A DNA stretch of 64,000 bases. Origin: Kiritimatiellia bacterium (GTDB lineage Bacteria > Verrucomicrobiota > Kiritimatiellia > RFP12 > UBA1067). Shown here piece by piece: positions 9,344 through 19,686 of this stretch; position 1 is the stretch's first letter; each line of letters begins with the position of its first letter. Below the pieces are notes generated by a model, which worked only from the letters and a program-made list of their open reading frames with translations, had not been told where the DNA came from and did no database searches. The DNA lies in assembly GCA_017447805.1 (NCBI GenBank), contig JAFSMR010000015.1, positions 1-64,000 of the forward strand, read 5' to 3'. The position numbers and the translations under genes were made by a program.

Positions 9344-11068
9344 ATGAAAATTTTTAGTCCTATTATGCTTGCAACCATACTTTCTGCATTTTCGTTCGCG
9401 AGGGGCGAAATGCCTCCGATTCGCCTCGCATACAACTATTGCACGCTTTCCTACACCTTTGCATACTATTCAGATGAAGAGTGGGATGCAGAAATAGAGC
9501 GTCTAGCCGATAGGGGCTATAATGTTGCGCTCGTGATCGACGGCACATTCAAGGTTTGGCAACAAACATTGCGCTCGCTTGGCTATAGCGAGGAAGAAAT
9601 TTTCGCTTTTATTCCGGATGAATGCGCAAGAGCTTGGTGGTTGATGGGAAATTTGACTGGCGAGGGCGGTCCCCTCGACCAAAAGACAATCGATGAAGAC
9701 GCCGCGAGGGGGCGCAGGATTTGCGCGAAGATGCGCGAGAAGGGGATTGAGCCGATTCTGCAAGGTTTTACCGGCATGATGCCGCTAGGCGAGAAATATG
9801 GCGCTTTGCAGCAAGGTAAGTGGGCGTGTTACGAAAGGCCGCCGATCTTGAATCCGACAAGCGAGGCGTTTTACAAGATTTCAAAGGTCTGGTATCGAGA
9901 ACTCGAGAAAGTCTATGGATTCAAGCCGAAATATCTTGCTGGCGACCTGTTCCACGAAGGCGGGAAAATCGATGGCGTGGATGTAACTGCGGCGACGCGT
10001 GAAGTGCAGGCGGCCCAGCAGCGCGCTTTCCCAGGCGTAATATGGGTAGTGCAGGCTTGGCAGGCGAATCCTACTCTAGATATCCGCGCCGGCTTGGATC
10101 CTCGGTTTACTTTAATCGAAGCGCTTGTCAAAGATATGGGCTCGCAGCCGGCGCCAAAAGATTTTGGACCTCTTCCGTGGGTTTGGTGTGAAGTCTTGAA
10201 TTTCGGCGGCAATCACGGTCTCTATGGCAATCTTCGAACTTTCGCCAATCTCGGCAAGGCCGCCGACAGCCCTACATTCAGAGGCTATGGTTCGCTTTCG
10301 GAAGGATTCTTTACAAATCCGATTTGCTATGATCTTTTTGATGAAATGATGATGCGGCCCAAGGGTAGCGTTATGAATGACGAGGAGCTTGCGAATTGGG
10401 TCGCCGGCTGGATAGACAAGCGCTATAATATTGCGATAGACAAGCGCGAAGAAAAGTCGGCAAAGCTTCTTCATGAGGCTTGGAATTGTTTAGCAAAAAG
10501 CGTCTATGCTTGCCCTTATTGTCAAGAAGGGACAGTAGAAAACGTGCTTTGCGCGCGTCCTTCTTGGCAGGTGAATAATGTCAGCGCATGGGGTCCGAGG
10601 AAGGGACTTTGGTATGAACCGGCCATTTTAGAGCGCGCGCTTGAATGTTTTGAAGAAGTGAAGGGGAATTTCGTAGAGCTTTGCGGCAATAACCGCGAAG
10701 CAATCGATAATTTCGCTTATGATTTCTATGATATCAAGCGGCAGGTGAGGGCAAATAGATTGCGCAAGTTAGCGCCGAATCTAAAGAATGATAAGGCCGC
10801 GCGAGATGAATTTATTGCAATTGCGCGAAAGATGGCCAATGAGGATGGCGGAGCTTTTGGCGTCCCTGAAGAGTTTTCTCTCGATTCGCAACTTCGCGGT
10901 GCTTACAAGAGGGCGGGCGTTAGAGGCGTAAAGGCGTTTTTGCGCATGATTACTACATGGGCCGATGAAGAAAAACATGGCCGTTCGGAACTTGAAGATT
11001 ACGCAAATCGAGAATATCGCGAACTAATCGAGCTATATTATCTTAAGCGCTGGGAAAAGTTTCTTTAG
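9344..11068 (+). CDS. Exported GH89 alpha-N-acetylglucosaminidase (NAGLU-like)
   Basis: 574 residues with an N-terminal signal (about 4-20). It matches the catalytic and C-terminal helical domains of the NAGLU family: GDLFHEGG with E205 as probable acid/base, CEVLNFGGNHGLYGN near 282-296, and GYGSLSEGFFTNPICYD with E320 as probable nucleophile. It is shorter than human or clostridial members because the N-terminal beta domain is absent. The enzyme removes terminal alpha-GlcNAc, for example from gastric-type mucin or heparan-type glycans. Paired divergently with the rhamnosidase, it points to use of complex host or dietary glycans. No Shine-Dalgarno is seen before the start. Confidence 0.88.
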   Translation: MKIFSPIMLATILSAFSFARGEMPPIRLAYNYCTLSYTFAYYSDEEWDAEIERLADRGYNVALVIDGTFKVWQQTLRSLGYSEEEIFAFIPDECARAWWLMGNLTGEGGPLDQKTIDEDAARGRRICAKMREKGIEPILQGFTGMMPLGEKYGALQQGKWACYERPPILNPTSEAFYKISKVWYRELEKVYGFKPKYLAGDLFHEGGKIDGVDVTAATREVQAAQQRAFPGVIWVVQAWQANPTLDIRAGLDPRFTLIEALVKDMGSQPAPKDFGPLPWVWCEVLNFGGNHGLYGNLRTFANLGKAADSPTFRGYGSLSEGFFTNPICYDLFDEMMMRPKGSVMNDEELANWVAGWIDKRYNIAIDKREEKSAKLLHEAWNCLAKSVYACPYCQEGTVENVLCARPSWQVNNVSAWGPRKGLWYEPAILERALECFEEVKGNFVELCGNNREAIDNFAYDFYDIKRQVRANRLRKLAPNLKNDKAARDEFIAIARKMANEDGGAFGVPEEFSLDSQLRGAYKRAGVRGVKAFLRMITTWADEEKHGRSELEDYANREYRELIELYYLKRWEKFL

Positions 11069-11083
11069 GCTGCCTGCGGCGCG

Positions 11084-11659
11084 TTACAGAATCGAAATTG
11101 CGCCTTGCCTGAGAATCGTAATTTCGCCGGAGTGCGAAACTTTTGCAACGGTTGAAGCAATGCCGCCTTTCGAAGGCCCATCGTCAACAACGAAATCGGC
11201 TTCCAGCCCAATCTGCGCGAGCGCCTCATCGGCGTTCGTCGCATCCTTCCCGCCTGAAATATTTGCGCTCGTAACTCTTAAAACGCCGCCGCACTTTTCA
11301 ATGAGGCGAAGAGTCCAATCGTGATTTGGAATCCTGAAGCCTTCAGTCTCGCCTTTGGAGTTTTCGATTATTAGCGTCAACGCGCCCGGCCAGAAGCGCT
11401 GGGCGAGTTCTTTCGCCTTGCCGTTTAGCGCAAAGCCGAATGATTCGATCGCCGCTATGCTCGAAGCGAGAAGGGCGATAGGCTTCTTTTCGCTTCGCAT
11501 TTTTATCGAATACAGCCTTTCTACAGATTGCGCGTGACGAGGGTGCGCGGCAAGCCCATAGACAGTATCAGTCGGTATAACGCCAACTTTGCCTAAATTC
11601 AGCATCTCGGCGATTCCTCCAATCGCCTCGCTCGCAGCTTTTATCGTTTCGCCTTTCAT
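11084..11659 (-). CDS. tsaC: Threonylcarbamoyl-AMP synthase (YrdC/Sua5 family)
   Basis: 191 residues, one YrdC domain. GVIPTDTVYGLAAH near residue 27 and KKPIALLA near 79 form the nucleotide and carbonate site; TSANISGGKDAT near 130 is a family signature. It makes threonylcarbamoyl-AMP from threonine, bicarbonate and ATP for t6A37 in tRNAs that read ANN codons. The Sua5 C-terminal domain is missing, so the TsaC form applies. It ends 16 bases from the convergent GH89 stop and is divergent from fusA. The start lies 14 bases after the -10 with no clear Shine-Dalgarno. Confidence 0.92.
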   Translation of the reverse strand: MKGETIKAASEAIGGIAEMLNLGKVGVIPTDTVYGLAAHPRHAQSVERLYSIKMRSEKKPIALLASSIAAIESFGFALNGKAKELAQRFWPGALTLIIENSKGETEGFRIPNHDWTLRLIEKCGGVLRVTSANISGGKDATNADEALAQIGLEADFVVDDGPSKGGIASTVAKVSHSGEITILRQGAISIL

Positions 11660-11673
11660 CTTCTTCGGGCGAT

Positions 11674-11702
11674 ATTATATCATTTCTTTCGCTTCGCCGC
11701 AA
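11674..11702 (-). promoter_or_regulatory. Promoter of tsaC
   Basis: On the minus strand, TTGCGG (11702-11697), a 17-base spacer and TATAAT (11679-11674) preceded by TGA. Confidence 0.75.
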
Positions 11703-11713
11703 GTGGCGCGCCC

Positions 11714-11742
11714 TTGCACGCGGACGGTAAATTTGGTATAAT
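11714..11742 (+). promoter_or_regulatory. Promoter of fusA
   Basis: TTGCAC (11714-11719), a 17-base spacer and TATAAT (11737-11742) preceded by TGG. The fusA ATG is at 11751, eight bases after the -10. Confidence 0.8.
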
Positions 11743-11750
11743 ATGCCGCC

Positions 11751-13823
11751 ATGAGCTCTGATTTATCGAATTTGCGAAATATTGGTATTGTCGCACACAT
11801 TGACGCCGGTAAAACAACTACTACCGAGCGCATTCTTTTCTATACTGGCAAAATCCATAAACATGGCGATGTGCATGATGGTAACACTACTACCGATTTT
11901 ATGGTCCAGGAGCGCGAGAGAGGCATTACGATTCAATCTGCGGCGATTTCGTGCGAGTGGAAAGGCAAGTCGATAAATATCATCGATACGCCTGGACATG
12001 TCGATTTCACGATGGAAGTCGAGCGCTCATTGAGAGTTTTGGATGGCGCGGTTTGCGTGTTTTGCGCGGTAGGCGGCGTTCAGCCGCAATCAGAGACCGT
12101 ATGGCGCCAGGCCGATAGGTACAATGTGCCGCGGCTTGCATTCGTCAACAAGATGGATCGTATGGGCGCAGATTTTGCGCGTGTAGTCGAAGAGCTCAAG
12201 AATAAATTGAAGGCGAATGCCGTGCCGATAGAATTGCCGATCGGCAAAGAAGAAAGTTTCGCCGGCGTAATCGATCTACTGAAAATGAAGGCGATTACTT
12301 TCGATGAAGCGAGCGACGGCAAGAATTTCACGGTCGGCGAAATACCTGCAGAGCTAAAGGAAGAAGCGGAGCTAGCGAGGAGCGCGCTTGTAGAGGAAGT
12401 AGCAAATCTGGACGAAGGGGTGATGGAGGCGTATCTCGAAAAGGGCGACCTTACCGAAGAAGAAATGCGTCCGGCGATTCGCCGCCAGGTAGTCGCCGGC
12501 AAGATGGTGCCTGTCCTTTGCGGCACATCGCTGCGGGATAAAGGCGTTCAGCCGCTCCTCGACGCTATTTGCGATTATTTGCCTTCGCCTGAAGATCGTC
12601 CGCCCGTTTCGGCGACAGATTTGAAGAGCGGCGATAAAGTAGAGCGCAAGCAAAACGCAGGCGAACTTCTTACGGCTCTAGTATTCAAGATTTCCACCGA
12701 TCCTTACGTAGGCAGGCTTTTCTTCACTAGAGTATATGGCGGCGTATTGAAGAAAGGCGCCAATGCCTACAATCCGCGCACCAAAAAACGCGAGCGCATA
12801 ATGAAAATCGTGCGCCTCTTTGCGGATGCCCAGCAAGAAGTAGATGAACTTAAGGCGGGCGATATCGGCGCTGTCGTCGGCTTGAAAGAATGCACTACGG
12901 GCGATACGCTTTGCTCCGAAATGAAGCCTTGCTATCTCGAGCGAATTACCGCCCCGCAGCCTGTCATGTTCATGGCGATTGAGCCGAAATCCAGCGCCGA
13001 TAAAGAAAAGCTGGTCGATTCAATGAAAGCGTTGGCGGCGGAAGACCCGACATGCCAATTCCGTGAAGACGAGGAAACCGGCCAGACGATTCTTTCAGGC
13101 ATGGGCGAATTGCATCTCGAAATCCTCGTCGACCGCCTTAAGAGAGAATTCAAATGCGCCGCGAATACCGGCAAGCCCATGGTGAGCTATCTCGAGACGA
13201 TTACAAAAGAATCCGAAACTTCGTTTACTTTCGATAGAGAACTTGGCGGGAAGCGCCATGCCGTCGGCCTTAGGCTTTCAGTAAAGCCGCTTGAGCGCGG
13301 CAAGGGACGCGAAATCGTGCTGTCGCGCGAATTCCGCAATCAGGTTACCGATAAGCATCTTCTCGAGTGCGTCGAGCAGGGTATTGCGGATGGAATTTCC
13401 ACTGGAGTTCTCGCAAGATTTCCAATGGTAGATCTTTGTGTAGAATGCCACGAGGCGCAAATTGTAGACCCTGAAGTATCTGATGAAGTTGCGTTTCGCT
13501 CGGCCGCGATGATGGGCTTTAGGGAAGCGGCGGAAAAAGCCGGCGCAGAATTTCTCGAGCCAATCATGAAACTCGAAATCACTACGCCGCCGGAATCCGT
13601 CGGTGAAGTGTTGGGCGATTTGAACTCTCGCCGCGGCACGATTATGGATATGGAGCAGCGTGGCGATATGCAGATCGTGCACGCCAAAGTCCCGCTCGCG
13701 AAACTCTTCGGCTATTCTACCGCCATCCGGTCGTTGACGAAAGGGCGCGCTTCATATTCCATGGAGCCTGATATGTTCGAGCTCGCCCCCAAAGCGGTAA
13801 GAGAAGAAATCCTCTGCGCCTGA
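11751..13823 (+). CDS. fusA: Elongation factor G
   Basis: 690 residues, full family length. GTPase motifs are complete: [13 protein letters not shown] near 16-28, DTPGHVDF near 82-89 and NKMDR near 136-140. Domains II to V follow through the C-terminal [10 protein letters not shown] region. It drives tRNA-mRNA translocation, and with ribosome recycling factor it splits ribosomes. It stands alone rather than in an rpsL-rpsG-tufA string. There is no Shine-Dalgarno, and the start lies eight bases after the -10, so even this abundant housekeeping mRNA appears leaderless. Confidence 0.97.
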   Translation: MSSDLSNLRNIGIVAHIDAGKTTTTERILFYTGKIHKHGDVHDGNTTTDFMVQERERGITIQSAAISCEWKGKSINIIDTPGHVDFTMEVERSLRVLDGAVCVFCAVGGVQPQSETVWRQADRYNVPRLAFVNKMDRMGADFARVVEELKNKLKANAVPIELPIGKEESFAGVIDLLKMKAITFDEASDGKNFTVGEIPAELKEEAELARSALVEEVANLDEGVMEAYLEKGDLTEEEMRPAIRRQVVAGKMVPVLCGTSLRDKGVQPLLDAICDYLPSPEDRPPVSATDLKSGDKVERKQNAGELLTALVFKISTDPYVGRLFFTRVYGGVLKKGANAYNPRTKKRERIMKIVRLFADAQQEVDELKAGDIGAVVGLKECTTGDTLCSEMKPCYLERITAPQPVMFMAIEPKSSADKEKLVDSMKALAAEDPTCQFREDEETGQTILSGMGELHLEILVDRLKREFKCAANTGKPMVSYLETITKESETSFTFDRELGGKRHAVGLRLSVKPLERGKGREIVLSREFRNQVTDKHLLECVEQGIADGISTGVLARFPMVDLCVECHEAQIVDPEVSDEVAFRSAAMMGFREAAEKAGAEFLEPIMKLEITTPPESVGEVLGDLNSRRGTIMDMEQRGDMQIVHAKVPLAKLFGYSTAIRSLTKGRASYSMEPDMFELAPKAVREEILCA

Positions 13824-13859
13824 CGCGCCTCCGGCGCAGAAATCGCGGGCGCGGCGCTA

Positions 13860-13888
13860 TTGCGTTTAGGCGAAAAATTTGGTATAAT
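13860..13888 (+). promoter_or_regulatory. Promoter of the pilus/secretin operon
   Basis: TTGCGT (13860-13865), a 17-base spacer and TATAAT (13883-13888) preceded by TGG. The ATG follows at 13899. The GGCGAAAAATTTGGTATAAT segment closely resembles the promoter before the efflux lipoprotein at 61 kb. Confidence 0.8.
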
Positions 13889-13898
13889 TACCCCTTGA

Positions 13899-15164
13899 AT
13901 GGCAGATAGTGTGCACATAGCCGCCTTTGTCGGCGGCAGTTTGAGCGTTTATGGAGCGCCGGATGCCTCGAAAGAGGTGGTTTTAGCGTTGCCTCTTGGG
14001 CGTTTGCTCGTAAGGCCTGTGAAGATTCCCGCGCAGTTGGAAACAAGCGAAGAATCTTATGCAAAAGGCGCTTTGCAGGCGATGAATCCGTATCCTGACG
14101 AAGATTTGACGGTTGGGCTAGAGACGCAATGCGAGAAGGCCGAAGAAAAATATGTGCTCGCCGGGGCGTTGCCGGAAAGTTCGGCGGAAGATATAGGAGA
14201 GGCGCTAGATTCAGAAAAGCTCAATCCTGTAAAGATTGATGCGCTGGCGCTTGGGATATTGCGCGAGGCATGGGAGCAGGTAACACGGGATACAGGACAC
14301 GAGACAGGGAATAGGGAGCTGCGGCGGCTTGTATTGATAGATGAAGCGAGCGAAGATATAGCCGCATTTATACTCGACGGCGATTTGATTGTCGCCTCCA
14401 GGGCAATCGCCCGCGGGGCAGAATTAAAGCGCGAGATAATGATTACGATGCTCGAGGCGGAAGATTTCAACGGCGAAAAAGCGCTTCAAGAAATCGTCGT
14501 CGCTGGCGAGGTCGACTCTTCCGGTCTCGAAGTATTCGCGCCGGTGCGCCATATTTCGCTTTCATCGCGCGCCTCGGATATTCCCGGTATCGAGGGCATT
14601 CGCCAGCGCGCGACGGAAGAAACCAGCCTTAATGCGCTGCCGGAAAGTTGGCGCGAGACGCTTGAAGAGACTCGCTTCAAGTCGAAACTTAACCGGTTTA
14701 TGGCGGCAGCGCTCGGGATTTGGGTATTGGCGATGGGCGTATTATTCGGCGTGCCGATTGCCTATAGCTATATGATCGATCATCAGAAGCAGCTTTCGAA
14801 AGAGCATTCCAAGCGCTACAACGAAGTAAAGGAGATGCGCGAGAAGGTGGAGTTAGTGCAGAAATATTCCGACCATTCGCGCGGCGCGCTCGAGATATTG
14901 AAGGCGGTTTCCGATAGGTTGCCGAAGGGTGTAGAGCTAAACAACTGGAATTTCAAGCGTGAAGAGATGATTCGCATTTCTGGCGAATCTGTCGATAAGA
15001 CGGGCGCGTATAACTTGGCGGATGCTTTGAGAGATATGAAAGAAGGCGGCGAAGACGGCGAGAACGTATTCGCGAGCGTCGAGTTGCACGGGCCGACCGC
15101 GATGAAGGGCGGCAAGCAGAAATTCGATATCGAGTGCAAATACGAAGTCGAGGAGGAGCAGTAG
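13899..15164 (+). CDS. PilM-PilN fusion / GspL-like inner-membrane assembly protein
   Basis: 421 residues. The first 250 look like a degenerate PilM/GspL actin-like cytoplasmic domain. One transmembrane helix spans about 266-292, followed by a coiled segment and a periplasmic PilN-type domain ending in acidic residues. This single chain would replace PilM plus PilN, or serve as GspL, linking the cytoplasmic motor to the periplasmic part of a type IV pilus or type II secretion machine. It is first in an operon with a PilO/GspM-like protein and a secretin. Sequence similarity is weak; the call rests on topology and order. Start at 13899 with no Shine-Dalgarno. Confidence 0.65.
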   Translation: MADSVHIAAFVGGSLSVYGAPDASKEVVLALPLGRLLVRPVKIPAQLETSEESYAKGALQAMNPYPDEDLTVGLETQCEKAEEKYVLAGALPESSAEDIGEALDSEKLNPVKIDALALGILREAWEQVTRDTGHETGNRELRRLVLIDEASEDIAAFILDGDLIVASRAIARGAELKREIMITMLEAEDFNGEKALQEIVVAGEVDSSGLEVFAPVRHISLSSRASDIPGIEGIRQRATEETSLNALPESWRETLEETRFKSKLNRFMAAALGIWVLAMGVLFGVPIAYSYMIDHQKQLSKEHSKRYNEVKEMREKVELVQKYSDHSRGALEILKAVSDRLPKGVELNNWNFKREEMIRISGESVDKTGAYNLADALRDMKEGGEDGENVFASVELHGPTAMKGGKQKFDIECKYEVEEEQ

Positions 15165-15166
15165 AA

Positions 15167-15706
15167 ATGGCAAGCAAGATGAGCCTAAAAGAAAAAGCTG
15201 TCGCCTCGGTAATGGGCGTGATTTTACTATATGCGCTAGCGGTGATATTATTCTTCGCGCGCCAAAAGCAGGAATGGAAGAAGGCCGCAAAACAATATGA
15301 TCTAGCTTGCGAAAAATATCGCAAGGAGAAAAAGCTCATAGCCGAAAAGGCGAAGTGGGCCGATGCATACGAAGAAGAAAAGGCGCGCATGCCGCTATTC
15401 GAGCTAGGCAAAAATACCGATACTACATGGCTTCAGAAAATGGACGAGCTCGCGGCCAAGCACCATGTCTCGATTTCCCAAAGCCAAGGTGGCAAGGAAA
15501 TCGAAGTCGGCGAAGTATTGGAGCTGCCGATAGAAGTAAAGAACTGGGAAGGGGCGCTGGAGTCGCTCGTAAGGTTTTTGCATGAGCTGGAGAACACCGA
15601 TGAAGGCATGTTCGATGTTCGAAGCATTAGTTTCAAACCTAGCAACAAGAAAGGCTATCTTAAAGGCAGCTTTATCTTGACGTGCGCATATATGAGAGAA
15701 AAATAA
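15167..15706 (+). CDS. PilO/GspM-like alignment-complex protein
   Basis: 179 residues from the ATG at 15167, which follows the previous stop by two bases and has GGAGGAG upstream. One N-terminal membrane helix (about 12-29) is followed by a coiled coil and a periplasmic ferredoxin-like domain, the build of PilO/GspM. It would pair with the PilN-like part of the preceding protein and help connect the inner membrane to the secretin. The assignment is by topology and position. Confidence 0.6.
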   Translation: MASKMSLKEKAVASVMGVILLYALAVILFFARQKQEWKKAAKQYDLACEKYRKEKKLIAEKAKWADAYEEEKARMPLFELGKNTDTTWLQKMDELAAKHHVSISQSQGGKEIEVGEVLELPIEVKNWEGALESLVRFLHELENTDEGMFDVRSISFKPSNKKGYLKGSFILTCAYMREK

Positions 15707-15729
15707 TTTCAGTCTGGGAGATAACAAGA

Positions 15730-18708
15730 ATGATGAAGACGAGCATTTTCAAGTTGTTTTTATTGGCGCTAACGATCATCGCCTCGGATGCGGCGATTGC
15801 CCAGGGTGGCAGGGTCCTAAGGCCAGGCGGCTCCTCGCGGCGAAGCACAAACAATACATCATCTTCCGCTACGGCCAACGCAAACGCGACGGCGAGCGCC
15901 GCGGCGGTAGACGGCGAAGAAGCGAGCGCGAGCGACCTCAATTTCAAAGATGCGCCAATCGAGATGATTCTCGAAATTTATGGAAAGCTAGTCGATAGAA
16001 CGGTCCTCAAAGACCCACAGACGCCGCAGGCTACCATTACCCTGGAATCTCGTCCAGGCCAGAAGCTCACGAAAGAAGAGCAGATCGAAGCGATTGAAGT
16101 CGTATGCGAAATGAATGGCATACATTTTGAAAACTACGGCGACAAATTCGTGAGAGCCTTGCCGCGCAAGGGCGCAGAAAAAGAAGGTATTCCTCTTTAC
16201 ATGGACCCTAGCGACGAAGACCTCGCCGCGCTTCCAATGGGCAAAGTAGTTGCTGTAATGCTAGAATTCAAGAATATTTCTGTTCAAGATGAAGCGCAAA
16301 AGGCTCTCGAGGGCTTCAAGACGGCTTCTGGTCTTTTGCAGGTATTCGAGAGGACGAATTCAATTCTCGTTACCGATACTAAGCAGAACATTCTCGTAAT
16401 GATGAAAATCGCGCGCGCCATCGATATCGCGACGCCTGTTCTCGAGAGCGTATTCGTGCGTCAAATCGAATATGCTTCGGCGACAGAAATCAAGACGGCG
16501 CTAGAGCAGATTGTGCAAGAATCGCAAAAAGAACTCGAAAAGAGCGGCAAGGCCCAGCAGAATGCGCAGGCGAACGCCGCTTCGCGAAATCGCCCTGAGC
16601 CGACGGTCCTCAAGAGGCCGAGCCAGAACAACAACCAGCCGGCCGCGCCAACCAGCCTCGAATCGCTTGTTACAAGCGTATCTGACGCCGATAGAGGTAT
16701 GATTAGAGGCAAGGTTTTGATTTTGGCAGATGAAAGATCTAACAAACTAGTCGTAATTACCGCGAAGTCGAACATGGATTTCTTCGATAAGGTAATCAAG
16801 CAGCTCGACGTAGAAACGACGCCTGATACCGTTGTTAAAGTCTATCGCCTTAAATACGCGGAGGCCGAGGATGTCTCTGATATGATCAACGATTTGATCG
16901 GCAACTCGCAAAAATCTTCCAGCTCATCGCGTCAAAACCAAAATCAAAATGCGAAGGCTGGCAGCGGAGCGAATCTTACTTCGAAGAGCGGCACGAGCAC
17001 ACCGAGTACGACTACGAAAGCGCCGGCGAATCAGCGTAGCGGCGAGCCGAAGGCGGGGGAACTTTCGAAAGATAATACGACCGTCCTCGCCGACAAGCGA
17101 ATCAACGGCCTCGTCGTAATGACGCAAAAAGAGCTCGTCCCGACAATCGAAGGCATCATCGAATCGATGGATGTTCGCCTGAGCCAGGTTCTAATCGAAA
17201 CGGTAATTATCGAAGTTCAGCTCGGTGATGATTTGCAAACCGGTATCGACTGGATGCAAAGAGGGCGCACAAAAACTCAGGGTACGCAATATGATCAATA
17301 TGGCAGGCCAATCTATTATTGGTTTGGCGATAACGGCGATGTCGTTAAATCTGCGACTGAGCCTACGAAAGAAGGCGTAACATATACTCAGGGAGAAAAC
17401 CCAATCCAATCTGGGCATTTGAATAGAGATGGCCTATTCAATAACGGTAGCTATATGCTCGGTGGCGGCGGCGGTCAAACGGGAGCAGCTAGCCTATTGC
17501 AGTCTCTCGTCAGTAACACGACGACGAACATCTTGAGCGGCTTGACGAGCGGCGGCGTGAACTATTTCTTGAAATCCGACAAGTTGAATCTCGCGGCAAT
17601 TATTCAAGCTTCAAAATCGGATAACCGCTCGAAATTTCTCGCTTCGCCCATCATAATGACGGTCGATAATAAAGAGGCGACAATCGAGGCGACAGAAATG
17701 AGATACCTCTTCAAGGGATATGCCACGACTTCTTCCTACTATGGAACTTCGCAAAAAGACTACGAGCAGAAGGAGCTTGGTATTACCGTAAAAGTAACGC
17801 CCAAGATCAATCCGAACGGCACTGTGATGTTGACGGTCGAAGAAGAATATTCGCAGGAAGGCGCAGGCCAGATGGTAGACGGCGAAAAGCAGGCTACTAC
17901 GATTACGCGTAAGATGTCGGCAGATGTAGTCCTAGAGAACATGCAGACGGTCGTCTTTGGCGGTTTGACGCAGACCGTCACAAGCGAAGCAGAATCAGGC
18001 ATTCCGATTTTGAAAGATATTCCATGGATTGGCAAGTGGCTATTCGGGTCGGTTAGCCAGACCGAGGCTCGTCATGAACTTCTCGTGTTCATGACGCCGT
18101 ATGTGCTTGATGATGCAGAAGCGGCACAGGCTGAGGCATTCAGGCGCAAGAAGGCGCTTAGCGACCAAACTCCGTGGACAGATAACGGCTGGAGCGCATC
18201 GAAGCTCGCTGATCCCGTCGGCAAGAAGGAGCAGATGCGTCGTCTTAAAGACGAGTGGAAGCGGCAGGACGAAGAGCGCAAGACTCGCCTCGCTATCGAA
18301 AAGGCGAAGATGGACCGCGCGAAAGCTCTCGAGCAGATGGATGAAGAAGAGCGCAAGTTCTGGATCGAAGCCCATCGTGATGAGCTAGAGAAGGAAGAAA
18401 AGGAGCGCTTTGATGAATTCATGCAAGAGCAGAGCGATTTGAAAGAGCTTGCCGATGATATCAAGTCTAGCCGCATGAAGAAGGCCGAGGCGAAGATAAA
18501 GGAAGCGAACGATGCTTATCAAGGGGATAATGAAGCTGGAAGGCTAGCGAGGGAAAAAGCGGAATCGGAAAATAGTGTTCCCGATAGGGCGCCGGTTGAA
18601 CCTATTCCGGCTGAGCAGCCTGCAGCTCCGGCAGAACCCGTGCCGGCAGAACCTGCGCCAGTTCAGCAGCCGGTGAATCTACTAGACGGATTAGGTCTTT
18701 CGGAGTAA
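15730..18708 (+). CDS. Secretin (PilQ/GspD family) with long C-terminal tail
   Basis: 992 residues from the ATG at 15730 (GGGAG upstream); a signal peptide of about 25 residues ends at AIAQ. N-domains cover about 60-500 and include low-complexity Gln/Asn/Ser insertions. The secretin core at about 510-785 contains SQVLIETVIIEVQLGDD, VTPKINPNGTVMLTVEEEYS and the signature SGIPILKDIPWIGKWLFG near 756-773. After the core come about 200 extra residues: a Lys/Glu-rich coiled stretch, then a Pro/Ala/Glu repeat ending LLDGLGLSE. The protein forms the outer-membrane channel for a type IV pilus or type II secretion system. No ATPase, platform or pilin gene lies in this window. Confidence 0.9.
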   Translation: MMKTSIFKLFLLALTIIASDAAIAQGGRVLRPGGSSRRSTNNTSSSATANANATASAAAVDGEEASASDLNFKDAPIEMILEIYGKLVDRTVLKDPQTPQATITLESRPGQKLTKEEQIEAIEVVCEMNGIHFENYGDKFVRALPRKGAEKEGIPLYMDPSDEDLAALPMGKVVAVMLEFKNISVQDEAQKALEGFKTASGLLQVFERTNSILVTDTKQNILVMMKIARAIDIATPVLESVFVRQIEYASATEIKTALEQIVQESQKELEKSGKAQQNAQANAASRNRPEPTVLKRPSQNNNQPAAPTSLESLVTSVSDADRGMIRGKVLILADERSNKLVVITAKSNMDFFDKVIKQLDVETTPDTVVKVYRLKYAEAEDVSDMINDLIGNSQKSSSSSRQNQNQNAKAGSGANLTSKSGTSTPSTTTKAPANQRSGEPKAGELSKDNTTVLADKRINGLVVMTQKELVPTIEGIIESMDVRLSQVLIETVIIEVQLGDDLQTGIDWMQRGRTKTQGTQYDQYGRPIYYWFGDNGDVVKSATEPTKEGVTYTQGENPIQSGHLNRDGLFNNGSYMLGGGGGQTGAASLLQSLVSNTTTNILSGLTSGGVNYFLKSDKLNLAAIIQASKSDNRSKFLASPIIMTVDNKEATIEATEMRYLFKGYATTSSYYGTSQKDYEQKELGITVKVTPKINPNGTVMLTVEEEYSQEGAGQMVDGEKQATTITRKMSADVVLENMQTVVFGGLTQTVTSEAESGIPILKDIPWIGKWLFGSVSQTEARHELLVFMTPYVLDDAEAAQAEAFRRKKALSDQTPWTDNGWSASKLADPVGKKEQMRRLKDEWKRQDEERKTRLAIEKAKMDRAKALEQMDEEERKFWIEAHRDELEKEEKERFDEFMQEQSDLKELADDIKSSRMKKAEAKIKEANDAYQGDNEAGRLAREKAESENSVPDRAPVEPIPAEQPAAPAEPVPAEPAPVQQPVNLLDGLGLSE

Positions 18709-18741
18709 GGGCTAAAGAAGAGTCAAAAGGGAAAATAAGCG

Positions 18742-19686
18742 ATGTTAAAGTGGATAGCGATTCTTCTTTTAGCTGCAGCGGCGATTATCGGGAGTATATC
18801 CTGGGTAAAGGTAAACAATTCGCGCGAAGCTACGGCGCTCGCTCGTCAGAGGACGGCGGAAAGCGCGGCCGAGCAAGCGAAGGATGAAGCGCGAAAAGCC
18901 CAGAGCGAAGAAAAGATGGCGGCTTCTCGGGATAGCGCGATGCAACAAGAAGCGAAGATTCGCCAAGAAGAGCGCTTGAAGAAAGAAGCCGAAAAAGAGT
19001 CCAAGGCGCTTGAGGCGGAAAAGGCGAAGCATGATGCGGCAGCTGCTAAAGATATGAAAGCCGCGAAAGAATCAGAAGCTAAGGCGGCGCAAGCGACGCG
19101 CGAAGCGGAAAAAGCTCGCGAGGCGACCGCGAAAGCCCAGGCAGAAGCGGCGAAGGCTGAGGCGGAAAGAGCGCGCCTAGAAGCGGAAGCGGCGGCCAAA
19201 AAGGCTGAGGCCGAACAAGCGAGAGCCGAGGCGACTAAAGCCGAGGCGAAACTTTGGGAACTTAAGGCGCTTGATTTGGTTACGCTAGAGAGAGAACTTA
19301 ACGAATATAAGCAAGAGCTCGATGAAAGAGAGCTCGCGCTCAGACCCGAAAAGACGATTAAAGACCTCGTGAATATCGCGCCGGAAGAAGAAGGCGAAAA
19401 GACAGAAGACGGAAAGATTTTGCCGGAAAACGATAGAACAATCCCCGCGCCCGAGAGAGCGCTACATAAAGCAAATCGCCTTAAGGACGAAAAAAGCGAA
19501 GAGCTTTTCAGAAAATCGAGAGCGCTTACAGTAGCGAGACTCGAGAAGCTGTATCTCGCGGCGATAAAAGAAGATAGAATAACAGACGCTTATTATTACG
19601 AAAGCACAATAAAATCGTTCTACCCCGATTGGAAACTCGGGGAGGCTGATAAAGAGAAAACGAAAGAACAGGAAGAGACGAAATGA
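18742..19686 (+). CDS. Membrane-anchored Ala/Glu/Lys coiled-coil protein
   Basis: 314 residues. One N-terminal membrane helix (about 3-20) is followed by an Ala/Glu/Lys-rich coiled coil to about 190 resembling TolA or IncA-type stalks, then a small C-terminal helical part with DAYYYESTIKSFYP. I do not recognise a family. Its place 33 bases after the secretin gene suggests a structural role for the same envelope machine. Its stop overlaps the ychF start (ATGA). Composition-driven matches would be unreliable. Confidence 0.75.
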   Translation: MLKWIAILLLAAAAIIGSISWVKVNNSREATALARQRTAESAAEQAKDEARKAQSEEKMAASRDSAMQQEAKIRQEERLKKEAEKESKALEAEKAKHDAAAAKDMKAAKESEAKAAQATREAEKAREATAKAQAEAAKAEAERARLEAEAAAKKAEAEQARAEATKAEAKLWELKALDLVTLERELNEYKQELDERELALRPEKTIKDLVNIAPEEEGEKTEDGKILPENDRTIPAPERALHKANRLKDEKSEELFRKSRALTVARLEKLYLAAIKEDRITDAYYYESTIKSFYPDWKLGEADKEKTKEQEETK

